A stretch of DNA of 64,000 nt, from NCBI GenBank assembly GCA_965248975.1, contig CBDFKU010000014.1:124001-188000 (forward strand). The letters are read 5' to 3'. Both the position numbers and the translations under genes were made by a program. This document shows positions 17,578 through 26,549 of the stretch, piece after piece. The notes under the pieces were generated by a model. The model ran no database searches, had not been told where the DNA came from, and saw only the letters and a program-made list of their open reading frames with translations. Source of the DNA: CBDFKU01 sp965248975. Lineage in GTDB: Bacteria > Chloroflexota > Dehalococcoidia > Lucifugimonadales > JAGWBF01. The first letter of the stretch is position 1. The number at the start of each line of letters is the position of its first letter.

Positions 17578-20334
17578 TCAGTGTGTGCTCGCTTCATCGC
17601 CGCCCTCCAGAGCCGCCTGGGCGGCGGCCAGGCGGGCCACCGGCACTCGGAAGGGGGAGCAGCTCACGTAGTCCAGGCCCTCCCGGTGGCAGAAGGCGAC
17701 GCTGGCAGGGTCGCCGCCGTGCTCGCCGCAGATGCCCACCTCCAGGTCGGGGCGGGTCAGACGGCCCTGCTCCACGCCGATGCGAATGAGGGCGCCCACC
17801 CCCTCGGCGTCCAGGGTGGCGAAGGGGTTGGCGGGGAGGACCCCCTCCTCGATGTACCGGTTGAGGAACTTGCCCTCGGCGTCGTCACGGCTGAAGCCGT
17901 AGGTGGTCTGAGTCAAGTCGTTGGTGCCGAAGCTGAAAAAGTCGGAGACTTCCGCGATCTGCCCGGCGGTGAGGGCGGCCCGGGGCACCTCGATCATGGT
18001 GCCGAAGAGGTAGTCCATCTTGGCTCCCAGCTCGCCCTGGACGCGGTCGGCCACTGTGGTGAGGCAGTCTTTAAGCCTCTTCATCTCGTTGACGTGGGAC
18101 GTAAGTGGGATCATCACCTCCGGGTGTACCGATATCCCTTCCTGGATAAGGCGGGCGCTGGCGGTGACGATGGCCTCGACCTGCATCTCGTAGATGGCGG
18201 GGAAGGTCAGTCCCAGGCGGCAGCCCCTGTGCCCCAGCATGGGGTTGGACTCTCGCAGGGATTCCACAAGCTGGAGGAAATCCTCCCGGACGCGCAGCTC
18301 CTTGGCGGGCGCTTCCCTGGCCTCCAATACGGCCAGTTCCCGCACCAGCTCCTCGTAGCGAGGGAGGAACTCGTGAAGTGGAGCGTCCAGCAGGCGGATG
18401 ATCACCGGCCGCTCCCCCATCGCTTGGAGGATGCCGGTGAAGTCCTCAATCTGGAGTTTCTTCAGGTGGGCCAGGGCGTTGTAGAACTCGGCTACCCCGG
18501 GCGGAAGCTCGCCTGATTCGGTGGGGTCGCTACCGGGATTGTCGGTCTGCCAGCGCTCCGCCTCCTGGGCGTTGATCAGCAGTTTCTGGACCACCGGAAC
18601 CCGCTCTGGCCCCAGGAACATATGCTCCGTGCGGCAGAGGCCGATCCCTTCGGCCCCCATGGAGACGGCTCGTCTTGCATCCATGGGCGTGTCGGCGTTG
18701 GCCCAAACCCCTAAGCGCCGCACGTCGTCGGCCCATGAGAGGAGGGTCTGGGCCTCGTGAAGCTCCTCCAGATCCGGTTGGGTCGTCGGTATGGCGCCGG
18801 CAAACACTTCGCCGGTGGTGCCGTCGACGCTGATGTCGTCGCCCTCCCGGATGGTGTGGCCGTTGGCGCTGAAAAGCTGGGCCTGGACATCCACCTGCAG
18901 CTCCTCAGCGCCCACCACGCAGGGCACACCCAGTCCTCTGGTGATCAGGGCGGCGTGGCTGGTGACTCCCCCCCGGCTGGTGAGGATCCCCTTGGACTCT
19001 AGGATGCCGTGTAAGTCGTCGGGCTTGGTCTCGGGCCTGACCAGGATGACAGGGACACCCCTTTTGCCGGCCTCGGTCGCTCTGGTGGCGTCGAAGTAAG
19101 CCTTGCCGCTGGCGGCACCGGGGGAGGCCCCGGAGCCTCTGGCTAGCGCCTCCGGGATGACCATATCCGCGCCTTCAGAGTCAAACCTGGGCACGAATAG
19201 CTGGGAAAGCTCCTCGGGGTTCACCCGACGGAGGGCGTCTTCTCTGGTTATCAGACCCTCGCCCACCATGTCCACGGCGGTTTTCACGGCCGCTTGCACG
19301 GTACGCTGGGCATCGCGAGTCTGCAAAATGTAGAGCCGGGACCTCTCCACGGTGAACTCCATGTCCTGCACGTCCCGGTAGTGCCCCTCGAGCTGCTCCG
19401 CCATCCGGGCCAGCTGCCCGTAGACCTGGGGAAGACCGGTGGCCAGGCTGGAGATGGGATCGGGGTTGCGTATCCCCGCCACCACGTCCTCTCCCTGGCC
19501 GTTGGCCAGGTACTCCCCGTACGGCTCTTTCTGCCCGTTGCCTGGGTTGCGGGTGAACAGCACGCCGGTTCCGCTGTCCTCCCCCAGGTTACCGAACACC
19601 ATGGACATGACGTTCACGGCGGTTCCCCAATCGTGGGGGATCTTGTAGTGGTCGCGGTAGCGGTTGGCACGAGGGCTGTTCCAACTCCGGAAGACCGCCT
19701 GGATGGCCTCCCGCAGCTGCTGCCAGGGGTCCTGGGGAGCATCTCGGCCGGCGGCTCTGCGAGCGGCTTCCTTGAAGTCCGCTATCACCGCGCTCAGCCG
19801 GTCCGCATCGAGCTCGTGGTCCATTGTGACCCCGGCTTCCTGCTTGTGTCGGGCCAGGATATCCTCGAAGGTCGAGGCTTCCACCTCCATCACCACCCCG
19901 GCAAATATCTGGAGGAAGCGACGGTAAGCGTCCAGAGCAGGACGCCGGTCCCCCATCAGCCGTGCGAGGCCGGCTACGATCTCGTCGTTGACACCCAGGT
20001 TGAGGATAGTGTCCATCATGCCGGGCATGGATACCCTTGCCCCGGAGCGCACCGAAACCAGCAGCGGGTTCGCGACGGATCCGAACTCCCGCCCGATGGC
20101 CTGATTCAGCCAGTCTACCTGCTCTACGACATCTTCCCACAGGCCCTCGGGAAGCTGATGGCCCCGGTCATAGTAGTCGAGGCAGGCCTCGGTAGTGATT
20201 ATGAACCCCGGCGGCACGGGTAGCCCTAGCTGGGCCATCTCGCACAGGTTCGCCCCCTTGCCTCCCAGCAGGTTCCGCATCGAGGCGTTGCCTTCGTCGA
20301 AGCGATATGTGAGTTTCTTCGTCTGCTGAATCAT
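17578..20334 (-). CDS. ppdK: Pyruvate, phosphate dikinase
   Basis: Interconverts pyruvate, ATP and Pi with phosphoenolpyruvate, AMP and PPi. 918 residues, slightly above the usual 880. An N-terminal ATP-grasp domain begins with NLLGGKGANLCEMAQLGLPV. The phosphohistidine domain has GGVTSHAALITRGLG (His near 460), and the C-terminal PEP/pyruvate barrel has the catalytic Cys in CGEHGGDP near 866. A ribosome site AAAGGAG lies upstream of the ATG. It serves gluconeogenesis or reversible glycolysis in the cytoplasm. Intact. Confidence 0.96.
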   Translation of the reverse strand: MIQQTKKLTYRFDEGNASMRNLLGGKGANLCEMAQLGLPVPPGFIITTEACLDYYDRGHQLPEGLWEDVVEQVDWLNQAIGREFGSVANPLLVSVRSGARVSMPGMMDTILNLGVNDEIVAGLARLMGDRRPALDAYRRFLQIFAGVVMEVEASTFEDILARHKQEAGVTMDHELDADRLSAVIADFKEAARRAAGRDAPQDPWQQLREAIQAVFRSWNSPRANRYRDHYKIPHDWGTAVNVMSMVFGNLGEDSGTGVLFTRNPGNGQKEPYGEYLANGQGEDVVAGIRNPDPISSLATGLPQVYGQLARMAEQLEGHYRDVQDMEFTVERSRLYILQTRDAQRTVQAAVKTAVDMVGEGLITREDALRRVNPEELSQLFVPRFDSEGADMVIPEALARGSGASPGAASGKAYFDATRATEAGKRGVPVILVRPETKPDDLHGILESKGILTSRGGVTSHAALITRGLGVPCVVGAEELQVDVQAQLFSANGHTIREGDDISVDGTTGEVFAGAIPTTQPDLEELHEAQTLLSWADDVRRLGVWANADTPMDARRAVSMGAEGIGLCRTEHMFLGPERVPVVQKLLINAQEAERWQTDNPGSDPTESGELPPGVAEFYNALAHLKKLQIEDFTGILQAMGERPVIIRLLDAPLHEFLPRYEELVRELAVLEAREAPAKELRVREDFLQLVESLRESNPMLGHRGCRLGLTFPAIYEMQVEAIVTASARLIQEGISVHPEVMIPLTSHVNEMKRLKDCLTTVADRVQGELGAKMDYLFGTMIEVPRAALTAGQIAEVSDFFSFGTNDLTQTTYGFSRDDAEGKFLNRYIEEGVLPANPFATLDAEGVGALIRIGVEQGRLTRPDLEVGICGEHGGDPASVAFCHREGLDYVSCSPFRVPVARLAAAQAALEGGDEASTH

Positions 20335-20477
20335 GACCCGAAGCCAACTCCTTTCAGCAGCTGTTCGATCTACCTGAAGGGCCTGTAACGCCCGAGGGTC
20401 CCGTCCTCCACATCCCGTCCGGGGGAGCCTTCAGCCCGCTCGAGGTTCCCCGCGAAGTCGCCTGCCGGTCCTAGAGC

Positions 20478-21482
20478 TCAGGACACCTCACTGGAGGCAG
20501 GTTCAGCCTCCTCCAGGTAGAAACCGTTCTCCCACAGGTCCTCCACCCTCAGGCTCTCTTCCTGAGTCAGGTCGGGAGTGTCTGGGGCGGACGTGTACTC
20601 GGTTAGATCGTCCATACTGGTGATGTTTGGCAGGACCGACGTAATGGTCGGCTGGGCCAGACAGAACTTGATGGCGGCCTGGGCCATGCTCCTGCTCGTG
20701 TCCTCGGCCAGAAACCTGACTTGCTCCGCCTTCTTCAGAGCCTGGGTCAGCCACTCGTGCCTGCGATGGGCGCGATGGTCTCCCGGGTCGAACTCGGGCG
20801 GCTCGGTGAAGCGACCGGTCAAGACCTCCGAGGCATGGGGGACCCTGGAGATTAGCCCTACCGGCTCCTCCTCGGCGATGGGGAAGAACCGGTAGGCAGG
20901 GTCCTGCTCCAGGATGCTGTAGATTATCTGTAGGGAGCTCACGTGACGCTCCTGCATGGAGGCCTCTCCCTCCTCGAACCAGCCGATGTCCGGTCCAAGG
21001 GCGGATCCGTAGTAGCGTATCTTGCCCTCCTTGACCAGGTCATCCAGCAGGCCGAAGACATCGTCCTTCTCGATGGCGTCTATGCGAGGGTTGTGAAGCT
21101 GATAGAGGTCGATGTAATCGGTCTTGAGCCGCCTGAGGCTCTGCTCGCAGGCGTACCGGATGAACTCGGGCTCGAAGCGCTGGGTGCGCTCTTGGTGGCC
21201 GATGCGCTCGATCTTGTCGTAGAAGTCATAGCCGAACTTGGTGGCTATGACGATGTTATTTCGCTCGTGGCCTAGACCCCTGGCCAGGATCTCCTCGCCG
21301 TAGCCCTCACCGTAGGTGTCGGCCGTATCGTAAAAAGTGATCCCAAGGTCATGGGCCTTCTCCAGGAGGAGCACTTTGTCCGACTCTTCGATGCGTCCCC
21401 ACCAGGTCGTCCCCAACGTCCACAGGCCAAAACCTATCTCGGACAGGTCCAGGTCTGTTCTGGGCAACCGGCGATACTTCAT
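20478..21482 (-). CDS. Aldo/keto reductase
   Basis: NAD(P)H-dependent TIM-barrel oxidoreductase of 334 residues. The catalytic tetrad is visible: Asp and Tyr in YDTADTYGEGYGEE (about 50-63), Lys in VIATKFGYDF (about 84) and His in DLYQLHNPRID (about 130). The C-terminal cofactor segment includes VLPNITSMDDLTEY. It lies 140 bases upstream of ppdK on the same strand with no obvious terminator between them. Substrate unknown. Confidence 0.9.
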   Translation of the reverse strand: MKYRRLPRTDLDLSEIGFGLWTLGTTWWGRIEESDKVLLLEKAHDLGITFYDTADTYGEGYGEEILARGLGHERNNIVIATKFGYDFYDKIERIGHQERTQRFEPEFIRYACEQSLRRLKTDYIDLYQLHNPRIDAIEKDDVFGLLDDLVKEGKIRYYGSALGPDIGWFEEGEASMQERHVSSLQIIYSILEQDPAYRFFPIAEEEPVGLISRVPHASEVLTGRFTEPPEFDPGDHRAHRRHEWLTQALKKAEQVRFLAEDTSRSMAQAAIKFCLAQPTITSVLPNITSMDDLTEYTSAPDTPDLTQEESLRVEDLWENGFYLEEAEPASSEVS

Positions 21483-21565
21483 TCTTATCGACTCCTCAGG
21501 ATACGGTCCGCCATCCCCATACCGGTCTCCCTGTGGGAGGGACCAGGATGGGGACTGGGGTCACG

Positions 21566-22147
21566 TCAGACGGGAACGCCGAGGGCTTCCCTGATCTGGT
21601 CGGCTCTTACCTGGAACTGCTCATCGGTAAACACCGGCTCCAGAGCGCCCAGGGGCACTTGCTTGGAGAGCTGTACCCAGGACTTACAGCCGCCGTATTC
21701 GGGAAGGTAGGGTACCGACCGGGGCTCGCGCAGCCGGAACACCCTCAGCAGCATGATGGACAGCGGGTGCAGCGGCTTCCAATGTAGCCTCTTTTGGGCG
21801 TAGTCCTGTGTCCAGATGTGATAGGGCAGGAGGTTATCCACCTCCTCCTGGGCGGAAAGCTCAATGACCTCCTCGACTTTGGCCCAGTGGGTCAGCGGAA
21901 TCGGGTCCTGCTTGGGGGCCTGCGCGAGAACCTCTTGAAGGTGGTGCAGGTAGCCGTCCTTCAGTAGATCTTCCTTTTGATGCTCGTAGGTGGGATAAAG
22001 AAGGAACTCCGGGTAAATCACCCGGAAGTCCTTGCCATCCTCCCGGACGCCTCCCTTGCGCAGCAGTAGGACCTGCTCGCCTTCGTCAAGGGCCTTGACA
22101 GTCACGGCCCATTCCTTGAGAGCTACCTGACAGGCTGCGGACGACAT
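21566..22147 (-). CDS. DUF1802 family protein
   Basis: 193 residues with the DUF1802 pattern: ALKEWAVTVKALDEGEQVLLLRKGG at the N-terminus, EFLLYPTYEHQKEDLLK near residue 50, and PLHPLSIMLLRVFRL towards the C-terminus. The conserved basic and Tyr/His residues suggest a nucleic-acid or nucleotide binding role, but no function is established. It precedes the aldo/keto reductase gene by 83 bases on the same strand. Confidence 0.85.
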   Translation of the reverse strand: MSSAACQVALKEWAVTVKALDEGEQVLLLRKGGVREDGKDFRVIYPEFLLYPTYEHQKEDLLKDGYLHHLQEVLAQAPKQDPIPLTHWAKVEEVIELSAQEEVDNLLPYHIWTQDYAQKRLHWKPLHPLSIMLLRVFRLREPRSVPYLPEYGGCKSWVQLSKQVPLGALEPVFTDEQFQVRADQIREALGVPV

Positions 22148-22298
22148 CGAATCGGCTCTCCTAGCAGCGCCATGCTATACTCTGTCAATATTACCATCAA
22201 AGTCCGGGGGCCTCAAGGCTGAAAACGGGTGCTGCTCCCTTTGAGATATAAGCTTCCGATGGGTCGAGACCTTCGGTTGCACTCAGAAGGCGGATAAG

Positions 22299-23448
22299 TT
22301 GCAGACGAAGTACGACGTGGTCATCGTGGGGTCCGGTCCGGCGGGCGCTAGCCTCGCTTACCAACTGGCCGGCCGGGGGATCAGCACGGCACTGCTAGAC
22401 CGTGAGGTCCCTGCCCCGCTACAAGACCTGAGGCGGCGGAATCAACGAGAGGGCCGTGCGGCTCTTGGACTTCCCTATTACTCCGGTAGTGGAGCGGGTG
22501 ATCAGCCGGGCTATGATCACCTACAAGCTACGGGAAAGCTTTGCGCGCAGCTTTCACCAGCCCTTCACATTTATGACAATGCGAGACAAGTTCGACAACC
22601 TGCTGGTGGAACGGGCCGTCTCGGCCGGTGCAACTCTCATGGACGGGTTCAAAGTCGACGCAGTCGATGTAACGGAAACCGAAGCCGTCGTATCTGGAGA
22701 GCGAGGCAAGATCACTGGGAAGCTTCTGGTGGGCGCCGATGGGGCAAACAGCGTCGTGGCCCACCACCTGGGGTTGCTCCGAGAGGCCGAGATCGGCGTG
22801 GGGCTGGAGAGCGAGGTTTACGTCGATCCCCAGCGCCTGGAGGCCTGGGGGGCCACCGTCAGCCTGGACTTCGGCACCATCAGGGGCGGCTATATGTGGG
22901 TGTTTCCTAAACAGGATCACCTGTCCATCGGGGTGGCCGGGTTCTCCCGGGTAAGTCCCAGGTTTCGCCTTCTTCTGGACAGATACCTTAAACAGCTTCG
23001 GCTGGGGGATTACAGTCAACGTATGACCAAGGGACACCGGCTGCCCCGACGCAGGAAGGGCATGCCAATCCAGAAGGGTCGCGCCTTGCTGGTGGGGTAT
23101 GCTGCGGGCCTGATAGACTTCTGGACCGGCGAAGGAATCTATTACGCGATAAAGAGCGCCCAAACTGCGGCGGCGCCTATCCAGCAGTTTCTAGAAGGCA
23201 ACGCAGCCGACCTCCAGCCCTACGAGCGGTCCATAGATCAGGACCTGATGCCGGACCTACATGTCGCCCGCACCCTGTGCCGCATCGGAGTCTGGTTTCC
23301 CCGGCTGACCTACAGCCTGCTGAAGAATTACGAATGGGCATGGAACGCCGGGTGCATGCTACTCAGGAACGAGCGTTCCTACCACGACGTGCGGGGAAAG
23401 ATGGGGCGCCTGTCGTTCCTCTTCGACCTGGCAGGGGTAGGAATATAA
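22299..23448 (+). pseudogene. Geranylgeranyl-reductase-like FAD oxidoreductase, interrupted by a frameshift and an in-frame TGA
   Basis: FAD-dependent reductase of the geranylgeranyl reductase/halogenase superfamily. The N-terminus (TTG start) has the Rossmann motif VVIVGSGPAGASLAYQLAGRG. After the codon pair for Glu-Val, one extra C near 22410 shifts the frame. In the restored frame the conserved RYKT-C-GGGINERA motif reads TGA (22429-22431) where Cys is expected. From there the protein continues intact to 23448 (FTFMTMRDKFDN, GADGANSVVAHHLG, GYAAGLIDFWTGEGIYYA). Two lesions within about 25 bases suggest recent inactivation or a local sequence error. The downstream part could be translated alone from GTG 22456, but it lacks the FAD-binding N-terminus. 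Confidence 0.8.
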
Positions 23449-23452
23449 CCTT

Positions 23453-24013
23453 TTAGGACACGATCTCGTCCACCACGATGCTTAGGTCTAGGAAGCTCTG
23501 CGGCGCGAGGCGCTGTCCTGGTCCCACACGGCTGATATCTCGGTAGCCTTCGGACGAGGGACTGCGGTACACCTCGATGCTCCCGCCGGCCAGGTCCACC
23601 AGCCACGTTTCAGGAATGGCTGACCGAGCGTAGAGAGGGACCTTCATGTCCCGGTCATAGTCCTCCGAGATGTCTGCCACTTCTACTACTAGAAGCACGT
23701 CCCCCGACTCTGGGTGGGAGACCGAGTAAAAGTCGTCGCGAGGACGAAGCAGAGTCAGGTCGGGTTGGGGCTCTGATTGCTCGTCCAGCCGTATCGGGTT
23801 CTGGACGCTAACGATGGCTTGACCTCCTAGGCGCTCGGAAAGAATACCATTGAGCCGGTTAACGCAGGCTGCGTGGCGACTACCAATGGGCGCCATCTCT
23901 ACAATTTCTCCCTCCAGCAGCTCGAGCCGGTCATCCTCTTGGAGGATACCTGTCCGGGCCATGAGGTGATATTCGTCTACCGTGAAACGGCGTCTTACAC
24001 ACTGGGCCGACAT
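23453..24013 (-). CDS. Uma2 family (DUF820) putative nuclease, copy 1
   Basis: 186 residues of the PD-(D/E)XK-like Uma2 family: FTVDEYHLMARTGILQEDDRLE, then LLEGEIVEMAPIGSRHA, the acidic pair in QPDLTLLRP and VLLVVEVADISEDYDRD. The start at 24013 is supported by GGAGG nine bases upstream; an in-frame extension to 24064 lacks a ribosome site. The family is abundant in Chloroflexota and Cyanobacteria with no settled role. The 3' end lies five bases from the convergent broken reductase gene. Confidence 0.82.
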   Translation of the reverse strand: MSAQCVRRRFTVDEYHLMARTGILQEDDRLELLEGEIVEMAPIGSRHAACVNRLNGILSERLGGQAIVSVQNPIRLDEQSEPQPDLTLLRPRDDFYSVSHPESGDVLLVVEVADISEDYDRDMKVPLYARSAIPETWLVDLAGGSIEVYRSPSSEGYRDISRVGPGQRLAPQSFLDLSIVVDEIVS

Positions 24014-24072
24014 CTTCTTGCCTCCACCCCCGATTGTGGGATAGGCCACAGGGACTGTCAACACTCCAGCGC

Positions 24073-24624
24073 TTACACAAAGAGCTCTGAAACGGACAGC
24101 GACAGGCCTGTCAGCACCGTGGACTCGACCGTGTCGCCCAGGCCGTAAAGTGATTTTCGTCTCCAGTTACCCTCGTTGAGCACCAGGACCTCCACCGTGC
24201 GGGCCTCCGGGGAGACCAACCAGCTCTCACTTACCCTCATGCTAAGGTAGTCGGCCAGCTTCCCTTCCACGTCGGCACGGGAATTGCCGGGAGAGAGCAC
24301 CTCGACCACCAGATCTGGGCCACCTTCGACGATCTGCCCCAGGATCGATGTCCTTTCCGTGCGCACGAAGAGCAAGTCCGGCTGCCGTGTGCGCAGTGGC
24401 TCACGCTGCACCAGAATATCCAGGGGGGCGAAGAACACCTCTCCAAAACCGCTTTCTTCAGCAAACTGATGAAGGGCCAGGAAGATTTTTCGAAGGATCC
24501 TCTGGTGCTCGATTGTAGGGCTTGGACACATGACCATCACACCATCCACGATCTCGTATCTGACCTTCGTCTCGGGGAGACTCAGGTACTCCTCGTAGGT
24601 CAACCGCCGGGTTTGCAAGGTCAT
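24073..24624 (-). CDS. Uma2 family (DUF820) putative nuclease, copy 2
   Basis: 183 residues, paralogous to the downstream gene: LTYEEYLSLPETKVRYEIVDG, RQPDLLFVRTERTS and DLVVEVLSPGNSRADVEGK carry the conserved acidic and Lys positions of the PD-(D/E)XK-like core. It is transcribed ahead of copy 1 with about 60 bases between. The pair has diverged clearly, so it is not a recent duplication. Confidence 0.82.
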   Translation of the reverse strand: MTLQTRRLTYEEYLSLPETKVRYEIVDGVMVMCPSPTIEHQRILRKIFLALHQFAEESGFGEVFFAPLDILVQREPLRTRQPDLLFVRTERTSILGQIVEGGPDLVVEVLSPGNSRADVEGKLADYLSMRVSESWLVSPEARTVEVLVLNEGNWRRKSLYGLGDTVESTVLTGLSLSVSELFV

Positions 24625-24664
24625 GTCCGCTCCTCTCGAAACCTTGTGAAACCAGGATATAGGA

Positions 24665-25576
24665 TCAGGTATTGGCGGGCAAGGGTCGCTCCGTTTCCAG
24701 GAGGTGAAGGAAAGCCTGCTGGGCCGGAGAGAGGCGCCGCTCCTTCAGATAGACCAACGTCAGCGGCCTGGTGCAGCTCCAGTCCTCCACGTCCAGCACC
24801 TTGAGCAGCCCCGCCTTGACCTCCGCACCAACGCCGAACCGGGATATCACCCCGACCCCCAAACCCGCTTCGGCCGCCAGCTTCACCGCCTGGTTGCTGC
24901 CCAGTTCGATGGCGATCTTAGGCCGGACTCCCCTCTGAGACAGGACTTCCTCCGCCGTCTCCCGGGTGGCCGAGCCCTTCTCGCGGACCACCAGGCCCTC
25001 CTCGATGACATCTGATAGTCTCGGTCTCCTGACCTTGGCAAGGGGGTTGGCCGAACCAGTAACCAACACGATCTCATCCATCACGTAGGTGGACAGCTCC
25101 AGGCTATCGTCGGGGTCATCGGGACGGCTGCCTATCATACCCAGGTCCAGCTCCCGACCGAGGATCTGGCCGACGATCGACCGGGTGTTGGATATCTTTA
25201 GCTCCACCTGGACTCCGGGAAACTGCCGACGAAATCGCCCGATAGCAACTGGCAGGATGTACTCCCCGGGGGTGGTGCTGGCGCCCAGCGTCAGGTGGCC
25301 TGTCTTGAGGCCCTGGGTGTCCCTGATTGCTTCTTCCATCTCCCGTGAAAGGGAAAAGATGCGATGGGCATAGCCGTAGACCGTTTCGCCGACATCGGTT
25401 AGATGGAGCTGGCGGGCCCTACGGTGGAGAAGTGTCATGCCCAGAGACTTCTCCAGCTCCTGGACCTGAATGGAGACCGCCGGCTGGCTGATCTCCAGGG
25501 CATCCGCAGCCCTGGAGAAGCTACCGTGTCGCGCTACCATGTAGAAGATGCGGAGCTGGTGAAAGTTCAGCTGCAT
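24665..25576 (-). CDS. LysR-type transcriptional regulator
   Basis: 303 residues: an N-terminal winged helix-turn-helix (MQLNFHQLRIFYMVARHGSF, then SRAADALEISQPAVSIQVQ) and a periplasmic-binding-protein-like effector domain from about residue 90 (GHLTLGASTTPGEYILP). The start is placed at 25576 because family members begin there; an in-frame ATG six codons earlier exists. The C-terminal domain resembles CysL/CbbR-like regulators. The target is unknown; neighbouring Uma2 and tatD genes give no clue. Confidence 0.9.
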   Translation of the reverse strand: MQLNFHQLRIFYMVARHGSFSRAADALEISQPAVSIQVQELEKSLGMTLLHRRARQLHLTDVGETVYGYAHRIFSLSREMEEAIRDTQGLKTGHLTLGASTTPGEYILPVAIGRFRRQFPGVQVELKISNTRSIVGQILGRELDLGMIGSRPDDPDDSLELSTYVMDEIVLVTGSANPLAKVRRPRLSDVIEEGLVVREKGSATRETAEEVLSQRGVRPKIAIELGSNQAVKLAAEAGLGVGVISRFGVGAEVKAGLLKVLDVEDWSCTRPLTLVYLKERRLSPAQQAFLHLLETERPLPANT

Positions 25577-25693
25577 GGCGCCGATCCATCCCATTAACCA
25601 GATAAATCTCTGGCTCGGACACCATTATATATCTTTAAACATCGTATGGAAAAGCCGATAAGGAGGTTGAGCGAGGCGGTAGTGGTACGCCAG

Positions 25694-26476
25694 CTAGGTC
25701 GGCGTGTCCAGCTTCAACAGCCGGGTAAGGTTGGCGGTCGTGGTACGGGCCACCTCGTCCCGGGTAATGCCCTTCAGTTCAGCCAGCTTCTCCGCCACGT
25801 CCATCACGTGCCGGGGCTCGGTCCAGTTGTAGCGGTGCTTCTTGAAGGGCTGGGGCGCAGAGTCGGTTTCCAGGACGAGGCCGTCCATCGGCAGGCCCCT
25901 GGCCACCTCCTGCAGCTCGGGCAGCCTAAGGAGGGGCCTGGCCAGGGACACCAGGAAGCCCAGGTCGATGGCCTCCCTGGCGGTGGCCTCGTCGGCCTGG
26001 AAGTAGTGCATCACTCCGCCGACCTCGTAGGCCCTCTCCTCTCGCAGGGTACGGAAAACCTCGGCATGGGACTCGCGGGAGTGGAAGATTATCGGCAATT
26101 TCAGCTCCCGGGCCAGACGGATCTGCTCCCTGAAGGCCTGGCTCTGGACCTCCCTGTCCGGCGACTCGGGCTGGAAGTCCAGGCCGATCTCGCTGACGCA
26201 CACCACCTTCGGGCTGCCGGTGGCGAGGTCGCGTAGGGAAGTGTACACCTCCGCATCCACCGGACCTTCGAGGTTCATGGGATGGATGCCCACGCCAGCG
26301 TAGAGCATATCGTAGGCCTCCGATAGCTCGATGCACGCCCTGGACGAGTCCACCGTCACACCGGCGCAGACGATAAGGCCCACCTGGGCGTCGACGGCCC
26401 GCTCCAGGATCTCGGCCATCTCCGATTCTGGATATTTGTCCAGATGGGTGTGGGAATCCATCAGCTTCACGGTCAT
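25694..26476 (-). CDS. tatD: TatD family metal-dependent hydrolase/DNase
   Basis: 260-residue TIM-barrel hydrolase. Metal ligands are visible in DSHTHLDKYP (7-16), SEIGLDFQPES (Glu about 95), the His of IIFHSRESHAEVF (about 132), the His of MHYFQA (about 156) and the Asp of ETDSAPQPF (about 204). Members act as 3'-5' exonucleases or on D-aminoacyl tRNA. Divergent from the downstream membrane protein gene across a 73-base gap. Confidence 0.93.
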   Translation of the reverse strand: MTVKLMDSHTHLDKYPESEMAEILERAVDAQVGLIVCAGVTVDSSRACIELSEAYDMLYAGVGIHPMNLEGPVDAEVYTSLRDLATGSPKVVCVSEIGLDFQPESPDREVQSQAFREQIRLARELKLPIIFHSRESHAEVFRTLREERAYEVGGVMHYFQADEATAREAIDLGFLVSLARPLLRLPELQEVARGLPMDGLVLETDSAPQPFKKHRYNWTEPRHVMDVAEKLAELKGITRDEVARTTTANLTRLLKLDTPT

Positions 26477-26513
26477 CTCCCCTATGCGCGTCCGTTGACG
26501 TTACTCTATACTA

Positions 26514-26529
26514 TCCTGTAAATACAGGA
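26514..26529. promoter_or_regulatory. Small palindrome between tatD and the divergent membrane protein gene
   Basis: TCCTGT-AAAT-ACAGGA forms two perfect 6-base arms around a 4-base centre in the 73-base divergent intergenic region. Position and symmetry suit a dimeric repressor site, but no regulator can be assigned. Confidence 0.3.
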
Positions 26530-26549
26530 CAAGGGGGCCGGCAGCGCCA

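Noticed and set aside
22429..22431. Selenocysteine reading of the TGA in the reductase gene
   Set aside because: A frameshift lies 20 bases upstream and no SECIS-like hairpin is evident directly after the codon; decay or error is simpler.
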